Source: Helichrysum umbraculigerum
Taxonomy: Eukaryota; Streptophyta; Magnoliopsida; Asterales; Asteraceae
NCBI GenBank assembly: GCA_949592205.1
Contig: CATIUR010000003.1
Location: forward strand, 81,434,501-81,498,500
Direction: 5' to 3'
Length of the DNA: 64,000 bases
Shown: positions 22,223-33,835 of the stretch, in pieces
Layout: each line of letters opens with the position of its first letter
Numbering within the stretch: position 1 is the stretch's first letter
Position numbers and translations under genes: made by a program
Notes under the pieces: model-generated
Seen by the model: only the letters and a program-made list of their open reading frames with translations
Database searches by the model: none
Told to the model about the DNA's origin: nothing

Positions 22223-22735
22223 AATTGTCCAAAAGTCGAGCTACCGACTTTAACCAAGCGCTTTTTGGGAGGCAACCCAAACTTTATTTAATTTAGTTTT
22301 AATTAAATGAATAGATTAAGTAATATTAGTAGTTAAATATTTTATTTAAAGGTTTTGTTATAAAATTTAAGAAAATGTTCTTTTTAAAATTCAAAATTCG
22401 CGCAACACGGTAACGAATTTCAGACACTTTCAGAAAATTTAACAAAGTTTATTTTTAAATTTTGAAAAATTAATTTTGAATTTGTCTTGGATTTTAAAGA
22501 AAACAAAAATATTGTTTTGTTTTAAATAAAAACTTACGCGATTCTGCGTACAATTCCCAATACAGTTTCAGACTGCGCGCAGAGATTCAGAAAAATTCGA
22601 TCATACTTTTTAAAATTACTTTATTAAAGATTTTAAAATTTCAAAATTTTAACTTGTATGTTTCGTATCTTTCGCGAATTTAAATACGCAATACGTTTGA
22701 GGTTTGTATTTAAAGGACCTTTAGCCCACACAAAA
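22223..22735. other. Spacer between the two ORFs of the outer element, with a GGGAGGCAACCC hairpin
   Basis: Non-coding. At 22264-22281 TTTGGGAGGCAACCCAAA forms a six-pair stem with a six-base loop. I have the impression that this motif recurs in plant Athila/Tat elements, but I cannot check it here. The rest is AT-rich. Confidence 0.5.
22707..22714 (+). promoter_or_regulatory. TATA-like box before the envelope-like ORF leader
   Basis: TATTTAAA about 30 bases upstream of an A-rich and C-rich leader-like segment (22736-22913). Possible internal promoter for a separate mRNA of the envelope-like ORF. Speculative. Confidence 0.3.
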
Positions 22736-24085
22736 GGACAACAACACAAAAAAAAAAAACTCATCTCCTTCCTCTCTTCCCCCTCCCCACCGTCGGCCTC
22801 ACCATCACCATCACCAATTCTTCATTTTTCAACCATTTTGCATGATTCCAAGCTCAAAATTCATCATTTAATGATCTTTCTTGCATCCACAACATCATTA
22901 CATCAAGTTTAAGGTAATTCTTGACCTAATTTTGTGATTTTCATGAAACTTTAAAAATTAGGGCTTGTAACTTGTTTTTAGGGATTTCATGCTTAAAAGT
23001 TGCAATCTTTAGTGTTATTCCATGCTTATCTTGATGCTTAACATGATTACAAACATAATCTAGTGATTTGTTGGGTAAATTGCAAGTTTGAATATTCAAG
23101 TGTTGACTTTTTGGATGAACTTTGACTTGTTTGATTTTTTGGTCATTTAATTGCTTGTGTTGACTTCTATTGATTGACTTGTGCTTAGAAATGATATGTT
23201 AGCATGAATTAAGTGATCATTTGTAATTAGAGAATGGTTTGGCTAGTTTTTGGTAATTAAAGTAATCACATTTTGCTAAAACCTTCATAAACATCCTTTT
23301 CTATTAAAAACGTTTTGATTAAAAACCATGTTTATGACTTTTCTAAATCTTAAAAGCTTACAAGATCGCCAAGACAAGCTTTGGTTAAATTAATCATTTC
23401 TAATTTTCAGAACTTTAATTGATAAAGTGTATGACACTTTGAAATGAAACCATCAAACATGCCATTCTTCTAATTGCAACTTTGTCATTAAGTTTTAAAG
23501 TACTTGAACTCTTTGCTTGGAACCATGTGATTAATTATATGTCTCTTTGAAATTGCGGAAATTGGATTGCCTGTTAACTTGGTAATATTTCAATTTTGTG
23601 ATTAATTGAATCACTTGAGGTAATTATATGACCTTGGATTTATTCAAAGTATGTCTCTTGGAAATTGCGGAAATTGGATTGCATGTTAACTTGGTAATAT
23701 TTCAATTTTGTGATTAATTGATTCACTTGAGGTAATTATATGACCTTGGATTTATTCAAAGTATTAGGCTCACTTGAATTAATTGATCACAAACATAAAG
23801 TATTTAGGTTTTTAGTTCTTGGGATACTTAACTTGGGTATTAAAATGCTCACTTTAATTATGCTATAAACATGAAGCTTTGTGCCATTTTCCTTTATTTA
23901 GACATTGGTTGATAAGAATTTTTGTTTGATGATTGATTGCGGCTAGGTTTAGTGATAATAAATTTATGGATACGCCCATTTCTAAAGCCCACATTTCCAA
24001 TTTTTTCTGAAAATATGGAAACAGTTTAGCATATCTATAAATGTTCCACTATTATGGTTTAAACTTTCCTTGTCTTTTGTCACAG
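22736..24085 (+). other. Leader and predicted intron of the envelope-like ORF
   Basis: The leader-like segment ends AAG|GTAATT (GT 22914-22915). A strong acceptor, TGTCTTTTGTCACAG, ends at 24085, directly before ATG 24086. Between them is AT-rich intron-like sequence including a 112-base tandem duplication (23538-23761). Splicing of plant envelope-like ORFs has been reported for other gypsy elements; for this one it is inference. Confidence 0.4.
23538..23761. repeat. Two-copy tandem duplication, 112-bp period
   Basis: Nearly identical units starting TATGTCTCT at 23538 and 23650 (both containing AAATTGCGGAAATTGGATTG). Sits inside the predicted intron. Confidence 0.85.
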
Positions 24086-25787
24086 ATGGATCATTGCCCA
24101 CCTTCACTTAGCTATTTGGAAAAATCATCAAAGAACAGGTCACTTATTCGTCAGTGGTTGCAGCGACCGATTGGCAATAACCGTTTTGTGGTTTGGCAGG
24201 ATATGATTAAGCTTGGGATTAGGGATGAGTTGAAGAATTTGTTGAGTTATGAGACTGATGGTCAAGTGAACAATGCCTTACTTCGTCTCTTTGATATAGA
24301 TGAGGATGCATACCGCGAGGTGGTGACTGAGTTTATGATGACATATCAGTTGAATCCGAGAATGAGCGTTTCAGACAAAAGAAAGATTTCATTTAGGTTT
24401 CAAGAACAACTTCATCACATTTCAGTTGCCGACTTAGGGGTTTATCTTGGTTTGTACACAGAGTCTCAAGTTAACTCCGCGTGGTTCAGGAACAGTGTTC
24501 ATGACATCTCCAGCCTACCGATCAGGAGTCATAAGGAGATATGGTTGGATTTGGCCGGTACAAGCTTCAGAAGTTGTGTCAAGTCTACCACCTTTATCAA
24601 ACCTGTTCACCATATCCTTCACAAGTTACTAGCATGTTCTATATTTGGGAAAAGGAGGGTGGAGCTGTGAGTGCAGAGGAGCTTAGGTTTATGGAAGCAA
24701 TTATTGAAAAGAAAAATCTGAATGTTGCTTTTCTCATAGCCGAGAGACTTGGGATGGAGACAGACTAAGATAGGCATATGTACATGGGGTCGATCATCAC
24801 TAGACTAGTTTATGGTATGGGACTTTTGACCGATGCTCACACTGAGGAGATCACTATTTGTTCCAGTTCTCTGCCATTCAGCCTAGAGTATTGCAAGTTG
24901 ATCCGTCTTATTGAGATAAACAAGAAAAAGCAGTGCTTATGGAAGAACACCAAGCAGATCATTCAGGATGTTATCTTCCCATGAAGAGTGCTAGAGTTTA
25001 TTCACCGACTGCAGATACAGAGGATGGTTCATCTGATAGGGCCCAAGCACAGACTGCACAGACTAGTGTTTTGCATGGAGGAGCTGAGACAGCCGAGCCA
25101 TCAGCTCAGGCTACTGTTCTCTACACAGATCCAGTGACCTCGCTAACACAATACTACATTCTACATGATCTAGAGGTTAACCGTTCCCATCAGATTCTGA
25201 TTTCCAGGAGACTTGGTATTCCTAACCCTGCACCTTACTTGCACCGATTCGGTCCACCACCACCATCCATGGCACCACCACATACCACTCATCCACCATC
25301 ACCAGCTACCCGGACCACACCAGTACCAGAGCAGGTTCAGTCAGTTGAGACCGAGATACCGGTAGTTCAGCTTGTGACATCTGCACCTGTGACTACTCAG
25401 CAGCCAGCACCCAGCGGACCTTTCCGCAATGATACTGTCTACTTGGGTTCAGATGCGCTTTCTTTTGATGCTTCTGGGATGCTACTGAACCTGGGACCGA
25501 TCTCCTCCTCAGTTGTGCCTACAGAGAGCATGCTTCGTCAGGCTTATTTGACTTTGCTTGAGCATGCAAATATCACATCAGAGATTCTGCTACAGTGGGG
25601 CATTACAGATCCAATGAAGATGCCTGCCACCACTCTTAGAGACATATTGGTCCAGCATAAGCTCATCACTGCTGAAGAACAAGGACAGAGAGTATCGAGC
25701 GGTCAGCAGTCAGTCGTGGGACCATCTACAGCACCAACCCCCACTCAGCAGTCTGACATACCTGATCAGGGATCACCAGCCTCATAG
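24086..25787 (+). pseudogene. Athila-type envelope-like ORF (ATHILA ORF-1 family), broken
   Basis: ATG 24086 follows an acceptor-like CAG. The protein fits the plant ATHILA ORF-1 family, whose role is unproven and which is often called envelope-like. Landmarks are RFQEQLHHISVADLGVYLGL and HHILHKLLACSIFG, then, in another frame, GGAVSAEELRFM and GSIITRLVYGMGLL, and finally a proline/threonine/glutamine-rich C-terminal region (about 25000-25787). It is broken by a frameshift near 24640-24660, an in-frame TAA at 24766-24768 and a second frameshift near 24940-24984. The last segment is open to TAG 25785-25787. No clear transmembrane segment is seen. Non-functional as it stands. Confidence 0.7.
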
Positions 25788-28184
25788 ACCAGCTCCATTT
25801 ACATCATTTGACTTTGGTTTCAGACTTTATTATTATTATCCTGTGTTGTTTGGCTACTGCAATACTTTATTTTTGGGACCTATTGTATCAGCCATTTATT
25901 GGTTGATCACTCTATCTTTATTATTATGCTATGCCACTACTTATTATGTTTATTTTCTGTTGTTTTGAATAAATAAGAATGATTGTGATGAATGATCGTG
26001 AGGAAAATACGAGATGACGCGCATTCAAGGAAATCCGAAGTCAAAGGCAAACCGAACCAGCTTCCCATATTTGCAGACATCGGAGCATTCAAACATCTCG
26101 TGGGGGAATCTCGTTCTTCATAAAGCTCCCTCGTATCCAAGCGTTTCAAACACAAAAGTGTGGGATCACTTTCCCATACTTCCAATACTTATCTTAGTCA
26201 CTTCAACATCTTCAAAACTTAAGTATGGGATTCTACACCACAAGAATCCCCACTTAAAGATTTGAAGTGAGCCTATGATAAACAATGGATACAAAGCACC
26301 AGATAACACGTCCAGAGCTATACTGATCTTCAAGAAAATGCAGTAAAGGACTCACACCAACTTCTTCCTTCCTGCAACCTTTAAAAGCTTCAACGTTATC
26401 TGGGGAGTTTCCTAACCTTTCATCCATTTCATGATTACATACATTCCGTCTTGACTAGTTCGTTGTAATCTATGCCCTATCCTAAGCTTATCACTAAGTG
26501 TGGGATTCAAACCCAAATTAACACTTGAGAAACATTTTCTTACATGTTCAAACTCTAAGTGTGGGGTTTTACCTCCAGCAAAACCCAACTCAAGAGAACA
26601 TTAGGGACAATGTTCCTCTAAGTGTGGGATAGCAGGTATAGAATACCTTGGATAATTTTAAGCGATTTTTGTGTCCAAAATAGCAAAACTCAGAAAATGT
26701 TTCTTCAAACCAAAACTTTTTCAAAATATCTTTTTCAGACCAAACTTTTTCAAATAAATTTTTCAAAATTGTTTTTGTAAAACTAAAAGTATGAGCTAAA
26801 TCGTGAGATTAACTCTAAGTTTTTGAGTCCAAATACCATCGGAGGAAACCATTTTCGAAAAATGAGTAAGTTATTTTAGAATATAGGGAAAGTAAGGTAG
26901 AAATTTCTCGTGCAAAAAACAATAATCTAAGGGAGCATGGCTAGGCACATACAACCCTATTTTGCAGTGAGGTATCTTGAGCCATTTTAAAGCATTCATC
27001 TTTAATGCTTCACTCTTCATTTCTTGTGTGTGCCGATGCTTGCATCTCTGAATTAGAACTTGCTCCAGACATATGCTTCGAGACCACATTGGTGTGTACC
27101 GTACGCAGTATAGGTGCAATTAGATGACCTTGACATTCCCTAGGATATAAACCCAATTTTCACATATCTCTTCAAGCCAAAAACCCTTCCGATGCTCATT
27201 TCTAGCATCGATGATCCGCCTAGAAAACCCTGTTGAGCCTAAACCTTTCGTTTCTACAAAAACCCGTAACTATCAACCCTTCTCACCCAAAATTCCTAGA
27301 AACTTATCTTAGAATTTCTAAGGTCGTGAGAAACATCTTTTAGAACATCCTCTTCCATTATGCTCTCAAGTCTTCCTCTTCCGTGTTCTCTAAAAAGTCA
27401 TATATTAAAAAGGTGCGAAAAATTGGCACCCCGAAAAGACTCGAAGTTCAAGATCAAAGATCATAACTCTGAGAAGGATTTCTAGAAGAAACAAGACAAA
27501 AACATCCTTGGAAATTCTCTGGCAAATAAATTCTGAAGAAGAAAAGAAAATTAAAAGAAGAATATCAAGAAAAGAAAAAGAAAATAGTTCCATCAAATAA
27601 AGTTGAAGTGCTTCAAAGTATCATCTCTTAAAGAAAAATCCGATAGAAGACGAGCAGCTATTGAATTCTTCGTTCTAGAAATAAGTTTTTCACTATCTTA
27701 GAGTTTTAAGATGAGTCAAAACCCTACAACCAAAAAACATACTACCATCCAATACCCTTTCAACCCTCACCAAAACACTACAACCCTCGAATGTCTTGGG
27801 ATAATTAGCACCGTTCTCACCTAAGTGGTGGAGATCCGATTCTCGACCAAGGCTATGACGATGAGTGCTGCATGACTGGCTTATTTGAGCGATTTCGTTT
27901 GTTCTAGAATGTTAGGGAACCCGATACACTTGAGTGAATTGAGTGACCACCTTTAGTGAGATCACCTAGTCATGTGTACTCCAAGATCACGAGAATTGGT
28001 AGTATGCCTGAAGATAATTGCTTCTTGCTTATGAAAGGATCACCTTATCCTTCCTTTTATTCTTAAATAATCCTACTCATATTAGAAGTGGTATCTTTTG
28101 AAACTATTTGACTTGCCCTTAAAAACTAGATTTTAAAAATGTTTCTCTTTAAAACTGAGTGTTGCTTGAGGACAAGCAACGTCT
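25788..28184 (+). other. 3' non-coding region of the outer element with reiterated PPT-like motifs
   Basis: About 2.4 kb without convincing ORFs. The sequence AAGTGTGGGAT or a one- to two-base variant occurs at about 26155-26166, 26221-26231, 26496-26506, 26557-26566 and 26620-26630, before the true tract at 28185. These could act as extra plus-strand primers or be relics of tract duplication. Confidence 0.55.
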
Positions 28185-28199
28185 AAGTGTGGGATAACT
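28185..28199 (+). other. Polypurine tract of the outermost element
   Basis: AAGTGTGGGATAACT abutting LTR2, preceded by TTGAGGACAAGCAA, the same block as in the inner element. Confidence 0.8.
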
Positions 28200-28693
28200 T
28201 GATGTGACGTAAAAAGTCATGTTTTTAAGGGCAATATTCCTCACTTTTTGGGCACATCTTTAGTGAAAACATTTCAAAACGATCATTATTTACTTAATTT
28301 CACTAAAGCGGTCCAAATATAGATGTTGCTGCAAAAATCACCAAAAACGTCCTAATAACGAGCAAATCATGGCATTTTGAATCAAACCGATTTCTCCGCA
28401 CTTATTTTCCTATCATGACGGACATCCTAACTTCCACTATTTGTCATATAGGTAAAATCGAGACGGAAAAGTCAAGAATCAAGTAAATCAGATAAAGAAC
28501 GGAGAAGACACGACGATTTCAGACACCTATAAAGTCATTCCGGCAACGCCCGAGCTCTACATATCCAATTTCCATGAAATTGGTATCAAAAGAAGCATAA
28601 CGGAATTACGAATCGATAGGAAAAAATCAGGTCAAATGGACGCATAACGAAGGAGATATGCACGTTTTAAGCAACGAACGAAATTAGACAACA

Positions 28694-28785
28694 CTGTATA
28701 CGGCCTGCACAAACCGTATACGGCTTGCACAAAGCATATACGGCCTGTACAAACCGTATACGGCCATGCCAAGGCCGTATACGGC
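28694..28785. repeat. CCGTATACGG palindrome array (3' LTR of the outer element)
   Basis: Counterpart of 2076-2166: five copies or variants at a period of about 20 bases, the last ending GGCCGTATACGGCC. The array ends about 78 bases before the TATA box. Confidence 0.85.
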
Positions 28786-28862
28786 CCCCTGCTGCCCAAT
28801 TATTGCTTCGTTTGCTTGTACGTGCTGCTTTGCGAGTTGTACGGCTGATTTTGAGCTTTGCC

Positions 28863-28870
28863 TATAAATA
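28863..28870 (+). promoter_or_regulatory. TATA box in the 3' LTR of the outer element
   Basis: TATAAATA followed about 50 bases later by a CT-rich stretch typical of an LTR transcript start region. Missing from the deleted 5' LTR. Confidence 0.7.
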
Positions 28871-30940
28871 GATGACACCCCCTCTTCATTCCACACACCT
28901 TTCACCATTCATTTCATTCTTCACTCTTCAATTTCTCTCTCACACACTCTTTCTCTCTCTACTTTCTCTAGTTAGAGGAGAAAGTCAGGGTTGAGCTTAC
29001 GGTTCGAGTCTAGAGAAAGGTTTAGCTTGGTAATCTTGTTGTAACGAGTTTTTCATGTCAGACTAATTGTAATTCTCAATATTATGCTGCTGTATTTTCG
29101 GTGATATCTAAACTCTTACTTACTGTTATAATGCTTGCACTTTATGTTATTTCAGTTTGTGTTTTGTTTATTGCCATGATAATAGAGTAGTTTAGTATTG
29201 TGATTGTTGAAATGTAGATATTAGGATTAGGGGTGATGTTATATTAATATTTATTTCATATGATTGGAAATTGTTATGCTGTGTGTTTAGGTTAAACTTA
29301 TCCTGATTATAGATCTAGATTCTCGACACCCTTTCCAGACTTTCACGTGACTGTTGCCGTTAGGATAGGACTTGATCAACCCTAATACTATGTAGATACA
29401 GTTATCTCCAGTTACAGTAGGAAACTTTGAGCTTTCCGTAAAACGGCATACTACTTCGTTTAGCGTTGGAAATACCATGTAAAAGCTAAGGAACTGCCGT
29501 AGGACTGTCTCATCGTGGAATACCTAGAACTAACCCTTCTAGAACTCGGGTCTAGGAATCAAAGCTGTGGAAATGCTTCGATGCCCTGTACACCGTTAGT
29601 ACACCTAGGTTTAAGTATAGCTGTGGACTTACTTAATGTATTATACACCGTGGGTATGCCTAGAGTCGGGAACACTGTGAAAATGCCAATTCGCACTATA
29701 CACCGAGATTATTCCTAGGGATGAATGCTGAATGTAAAGGAGGGTCTATAATTAAGATGGTAGTAATAATGCTCAAATAGAATTAAAATAGGGTTTTGCC
29801 AAGAGGGCCTAGTGCTCCATCATATTTGCTTAACTCTACTAGACCGATAGTTTAACACACACAGGATACAGTTAGAACCCATCATGATAAAACCAAATAG
29901 ACGATTAGGTGTTAAGAAAGGTCAGTAAATATAATTGCGGTCTGTTGCCTCTTGCCTGATCCCTAGACACTTTAGGGTTACTGATGTGACACCCGTCAAA
30001 TTAGGACTAAGATTTAGTGCCTAATCAAGTTTTAATACATGTAATTAGTGCTGTGTTAGGCTAATTAATGTATCAAATATTATATATATTGTTGAATATA
30101 TATCTACACAATTATACGATTTGTTAAAATCGTACGAGTTTCAAATCGAATGAATTTCGATACAATAAATACGGACGTTGGTGAACAATTTTATTAAGTA
30201 ATACAAATATTATTTAATAACTCAATTTTTATTCAGAATATTATTTATGGTAATATTTCGTAGTCAATTCGTATTGTATAAATAATATACATACAATTAA
30301 AATACTAACGCGCAAATGAAACGAAACAATTTACTTTCTATAACGTGATTCCTAAATATTTAGTAAAATATTTCAACAAAAATATTGAATAATTATACTC
30401 ATTTCAAAACGTATATTAAAACATATAAAATAAATATTTAACGTTTAAACGATCGGGGAAACGAACACCGCACGGAGCGCGATTGCACGGAGTTAAAAAG
30501 TGGAGACCCACACTCGGTGGGCCCCCACCGAAATCAGCCACCAAGAGGGGGTCATCACCTCCCCCTCATTTCATTTCTATCTTTCCACCTCTCTCTCTCT
30601 ACCAATTTTCTCTCTAAATTTCACCACCACCATTTCATCAAAATCACAAAAATTAGAACGCTAACGACATCAAATCATCAAAATAATTACGGAAAAGGGA
30701 CCACCTCAACGCGATCTACACTTTCATCTTTTCGGATTTTCAAACCGACACCGCGTAAGTTTCCGACAAATTCTCGAAACCTCTCGTTTTAACTTGTTTT
30801 ACATATTTATGAGTTATATAACATGTATATGTCCAAATATATGAAGAAAACACGAATTTACAACCTAAAAATGAGTTTGATTTGTATTTTGGGATTGAAA
30901 AATCGAGACAGCCGTGTTCACTGTCTGAGTGTTCTTCAGT

Positions 30941-31189
30941 GCGACACAAGCCTTGTGTCGCATACTGTGTCGCATAAAACCCTTTAGTGTCGCAACCCAT
31001 GCGACACAATATTGTGTCGCAAACTATGTCGTATTTCTATACGACACAACCACTATGTCGCTATTGATTTAGCATTCCGAACCTATGCGACACAACCCTT
31101 GTGTCGTATAGGTATTGTGTCGCATACTTATGCGACACAACCCTTGTGTCGCATAACAAATTATTATGTCGCATATTGTGTCGCATAAA
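30941..31189. repeat. Palindrome array GCGACACAAG/CTTGTGTCGC in the solo LTR
   Basis: Begins with a 21-base perfect palindrome (10 + 1 + 10) and continues with about ten complete or half units of GCGACACAA and TTGTGTCGC. It starts about 185 nt downstream of the donor at 30755. The unit is shared with the non-autonomous family at 36450, 42458, 52305 and 58290. Confidence 0.9.
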
Positions 31190-31279
31190 ACAGAATATTT
31201 ACAACTTTTTACTAAGTGTCGAGACCAAAATTTTATCACTCGATTTCACCCAAATTCAAGTCCAGATGCGTTTTTCCTT

Positions 31280-31400
31280 AAAGCAATATAGTAGAAATAA
31301 AAATTTTCCAAGCTGACCTGGCAGCTCGACCCCAGCCAGGGGCTCTGCCCCTTGGACCCCGCTACCAGGGTCGCTGCCCCCGAACCCCCGTACTTAGATT
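31280..31400. repeat. Conserved GC-rich block in chromovirus LTRs (copy 1)
   Basis: From TTTTCCAAGCTGACCTGGCA into nested inverted repeats of GGGGCTCTGCCCC and TTGGACCCC. Closely matched at about 62470-62620 in another LTR. It survives almost unchanged although the neighbouring palindrome arrays of the two LTRs differ, suggesting a separate constraint or more recent common origin. Confidence 0.6.
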
Positions 31401-33276
31401 CCGTAAGCACATTTCTCACCAAGTGTTGAACTTGCACAATTTCAAATACTCGTGCGATACGACTTCTAAAACACATTGAAACATACTATTCAAGTATAAT
31501 GTTTCGAGACCAAAAATTTAATGATGAGATTATTATTACAAACAAACACCAACGGGCCGTACGTGTTTTCAAAACATACTTCAAAATCAAACAAGTCGTA
31601 GTAACTTGTAACAATTCAATCAACCAAATCGTAGTAATTTGGACATATATACATAGTTGTATAACAACTACAAAGGTAGACTTTCGGGATACCGGTACAA
31701 TTAATAACAATTTAAGTGTCGTGGACACATTCAGGTTTCAAGTCTTTGGACATCAATCCACAGCTAATTACTTCAAGTTTATTAAATTAAACACTTCAAG
31801 ACTCGGGTGAGTTTCATGGCCCCATTTTCACTATTTTACAACTAGGGGTGTGATATTACTACTCTATTTTGTTTTACAAGTAGAACACAAGTACCAACCT
31901 TCAAATACTACATGAGTTTCAAGCTAATCAATTTAAAGTCCTCTATAGCATAGTCTCTAATATTTTAGCGTGAGTGTTAGTATATGATATCATATGGGAT
32001 TGACAATCCTCATCCGGGTTAGCACGCACTAACCGGTCAAACGGATGTATTAGCATTTGGGAAGACGAGTGTGGATTAGACACTCGTAGGAGGCAAACCA
32101 GTTAGGTTTCCTTAATAGGACCTAGCGCTCAAGTTAAGCTCAGACTATGTGCTCATGGATTGTATAACTTTTATTTTGCTTAATTGCATTTTAAATTCAA
32201 TATAAATCTTGCGGTTCTTACAACTATACATTGACATACAAACCTGTGAGCTCACCAGCGTTTTCGCTGACCCATCTTAGTATTTATCACAGGTACCCAG
32301 CAGTAGGTTGGCTGCACAAGTAGGGACTTTTAGCTCGAGTCATCATACATACAACTAGAGATTTGATTGCATTATTATATTTTGTAGAAGTAATTATGCT
32401 ATGTAATCTCTCAATTTCAGGAACCGAGCTAATGTAACATTATTTTTGATGTAAACGTTTACTTTATTAATACAAGTTTAAAGCGACGCATATAGTGGTC
32501 GTTCATTATATATCTTATGTGCTTTGTGTATTGATTAGTGACACCCAAATCGAGCTTCCGCAAATCATCAAATTTGGGGGTGTCACAACTGAGGCCTTCT
32601 TTAAGGCTAGTTCAGGGGGGTTTGAAAGCAGCCCGATCTGATCAGAATCACGATAACCTAGGATTCCAGTGACATATGCTTTTAGGGTTTTAATCCTGAG
32701 ACGTAGGGTCCTAGTGTTTACACCAAAAGCCTGTGTGTCTTTTATCTGATGAGTCTTCAATCTAATTTATAATGAACATCACCCCGAAACCCTAATCATC
32801 GAAGTTTCTGCAATCACATCTCTACCTGTCTGCTTAAACCCTATCTTTTACTTTCTGTTATTTACTTTTCTACATTTAGGATAATTATAAAAACCAAACC
32901 TACCGAAACTTTAATCTACCTACCTCCATCCTATTAGTGAAAATAATCTTAGGTGACCCGCTTCATTTCAATTCGCTCCGATTTAAGAACGACCTCGAGT
33001 TATACTTACTGCGTGCTCCCAAGGTAGGTAGTATTTATAGTTTGAGCCCCAGCTCATATAAATTTAAAACCCACTGCTCACGCGCCCTTGCCGGACGGAA
33101 CAACGACCGGAGTAAAATCCGACCGACCGCTGGGGTGTGCGACAATTACAATTTTAATTTATTAATTAAAAAGTATGTTTCTAACAACCTAAATAAAATT
33201 ACAATAATAAATATTCATTTTGTAAGTTTTTATAATTATCAAATGGCCAGTTAACTACTTTTAGTTCTAATAGAAC

Positions 33277-33277
<1 letters not shown>

Positions 33278-33320
<43 letters not shown>
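33278..33320. repeat. (ATT)n microsatellite
   Basis: About 14 ATT units. Confidence 0.9.
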
Positions 33321-33835
33321 GTATTTAGTGTGGTTACTTATACCTATTACTACTACTATTATTACTTTTAGTATCTTATTATTATTATTAATTAAGATTT
33401 AAAGGATTTAAATATGGAAAATGAGAATAATGGTAAACGAAAAATTTTTATATTGATTTCCATACACCGTATTATTTTATTAATAAAGACATTAATTTGG
33501 ATTTGATGATCCGAGAAGTTTGAAACTAACATCTTAATTTGAGATTGAAGCTTCTAAGCTTCTTTTGGTTGAAACTCATCATCAAATAATGTACTTTTAT
33601 TTAATTTGACCAGTTAAAATCTTAATTGATCAATGGATATAACTAGAATATGTCTGTTAACATTCAATCACTTTAAATAAAAGTTAGATAAATCTACTAC
33701 GAACCGATTTCAAAATTTTTCCGTTGAAACGCACGGGCAATATATTACTTGTAACAATCATTTCACATCTATAGATTTCAAACAAAGAAAAATCAATTAT
33801 TCAATCTAGTTATAGCTAGGGATATCATATAAATA

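Larger units (their letters stand above)
29985..32587 (+). mobile_element. Solo chromovirus LTR inserted in the outer element's 3' LTR
   Basis: 2603 bases, TGTGACACCCGTCAAATTAGG at the start (the same start as the complete chromovirus) and GGGGGTGTCACA at the end. Perfect target duplication ACTGA (29980-29984 and 32588-32592). No internal region, hence a solo LTR left by LTR-LTR recombination. It contains a CT-rich leader (30570-30754), a splice-donor-like GTAAGT (30755), a palindrome array (30941-31189) and a GC-rich block (31330-31395). It belongs to another family than the complete chromovirus because its middle part differs. Confidence 0.92.
1584..33144 (+). mobile_element. Outermost Athila-like LTR retrotransposon, pol-less, nested host of three other insertions
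   Basis: The LTRs are related copies starting TGATGTGACG (1584 and 28200) and ending GTGTGCGACA (2716 and 33144). Flanking pentamers AATAC (1579-1583) and ATTAC (33145-33149) differ at one base, fitting an old target-site duplication. The primer site matches tRNA-Asp, as in plant Athila/Tat elements. Internally there is a broken first ORF (2893 to 22222, interrupted), then non-coding sequence, a decayed Athila envelope-like ORF (24086-25787), and a 2.4-kb 3' non-coding part ending in a polypurine tract. I find no protease, reverse transcriptase, RNase H or integrase, so it is non-autonomous or internally deleted. It carries an inserted element at 3587-21452 and a solo LTR at 29985-32587. Confidence 0.85.
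28200..33144 (+). repeat. 3' LTR of the outermost element, split by a solo LTR
   Basis: Starts TGATGTGACG and ends GTGTGCGACA. Without the solo LTR and one ACTGA copy it is about 2.34 kb. It keeps the palindrome array (28694-28785), a TATA box (28863-28870) and a CT-rich leader, all or part of which the 5' LTR has lost. Confidence 0.88.

Noticed and set aside
31246..31476. 76-aa ORF with GC-rich codons, similar to ORFs at 62423-62702
   Set aside because: Produced by the conserved GC-rich LTR block in both places.
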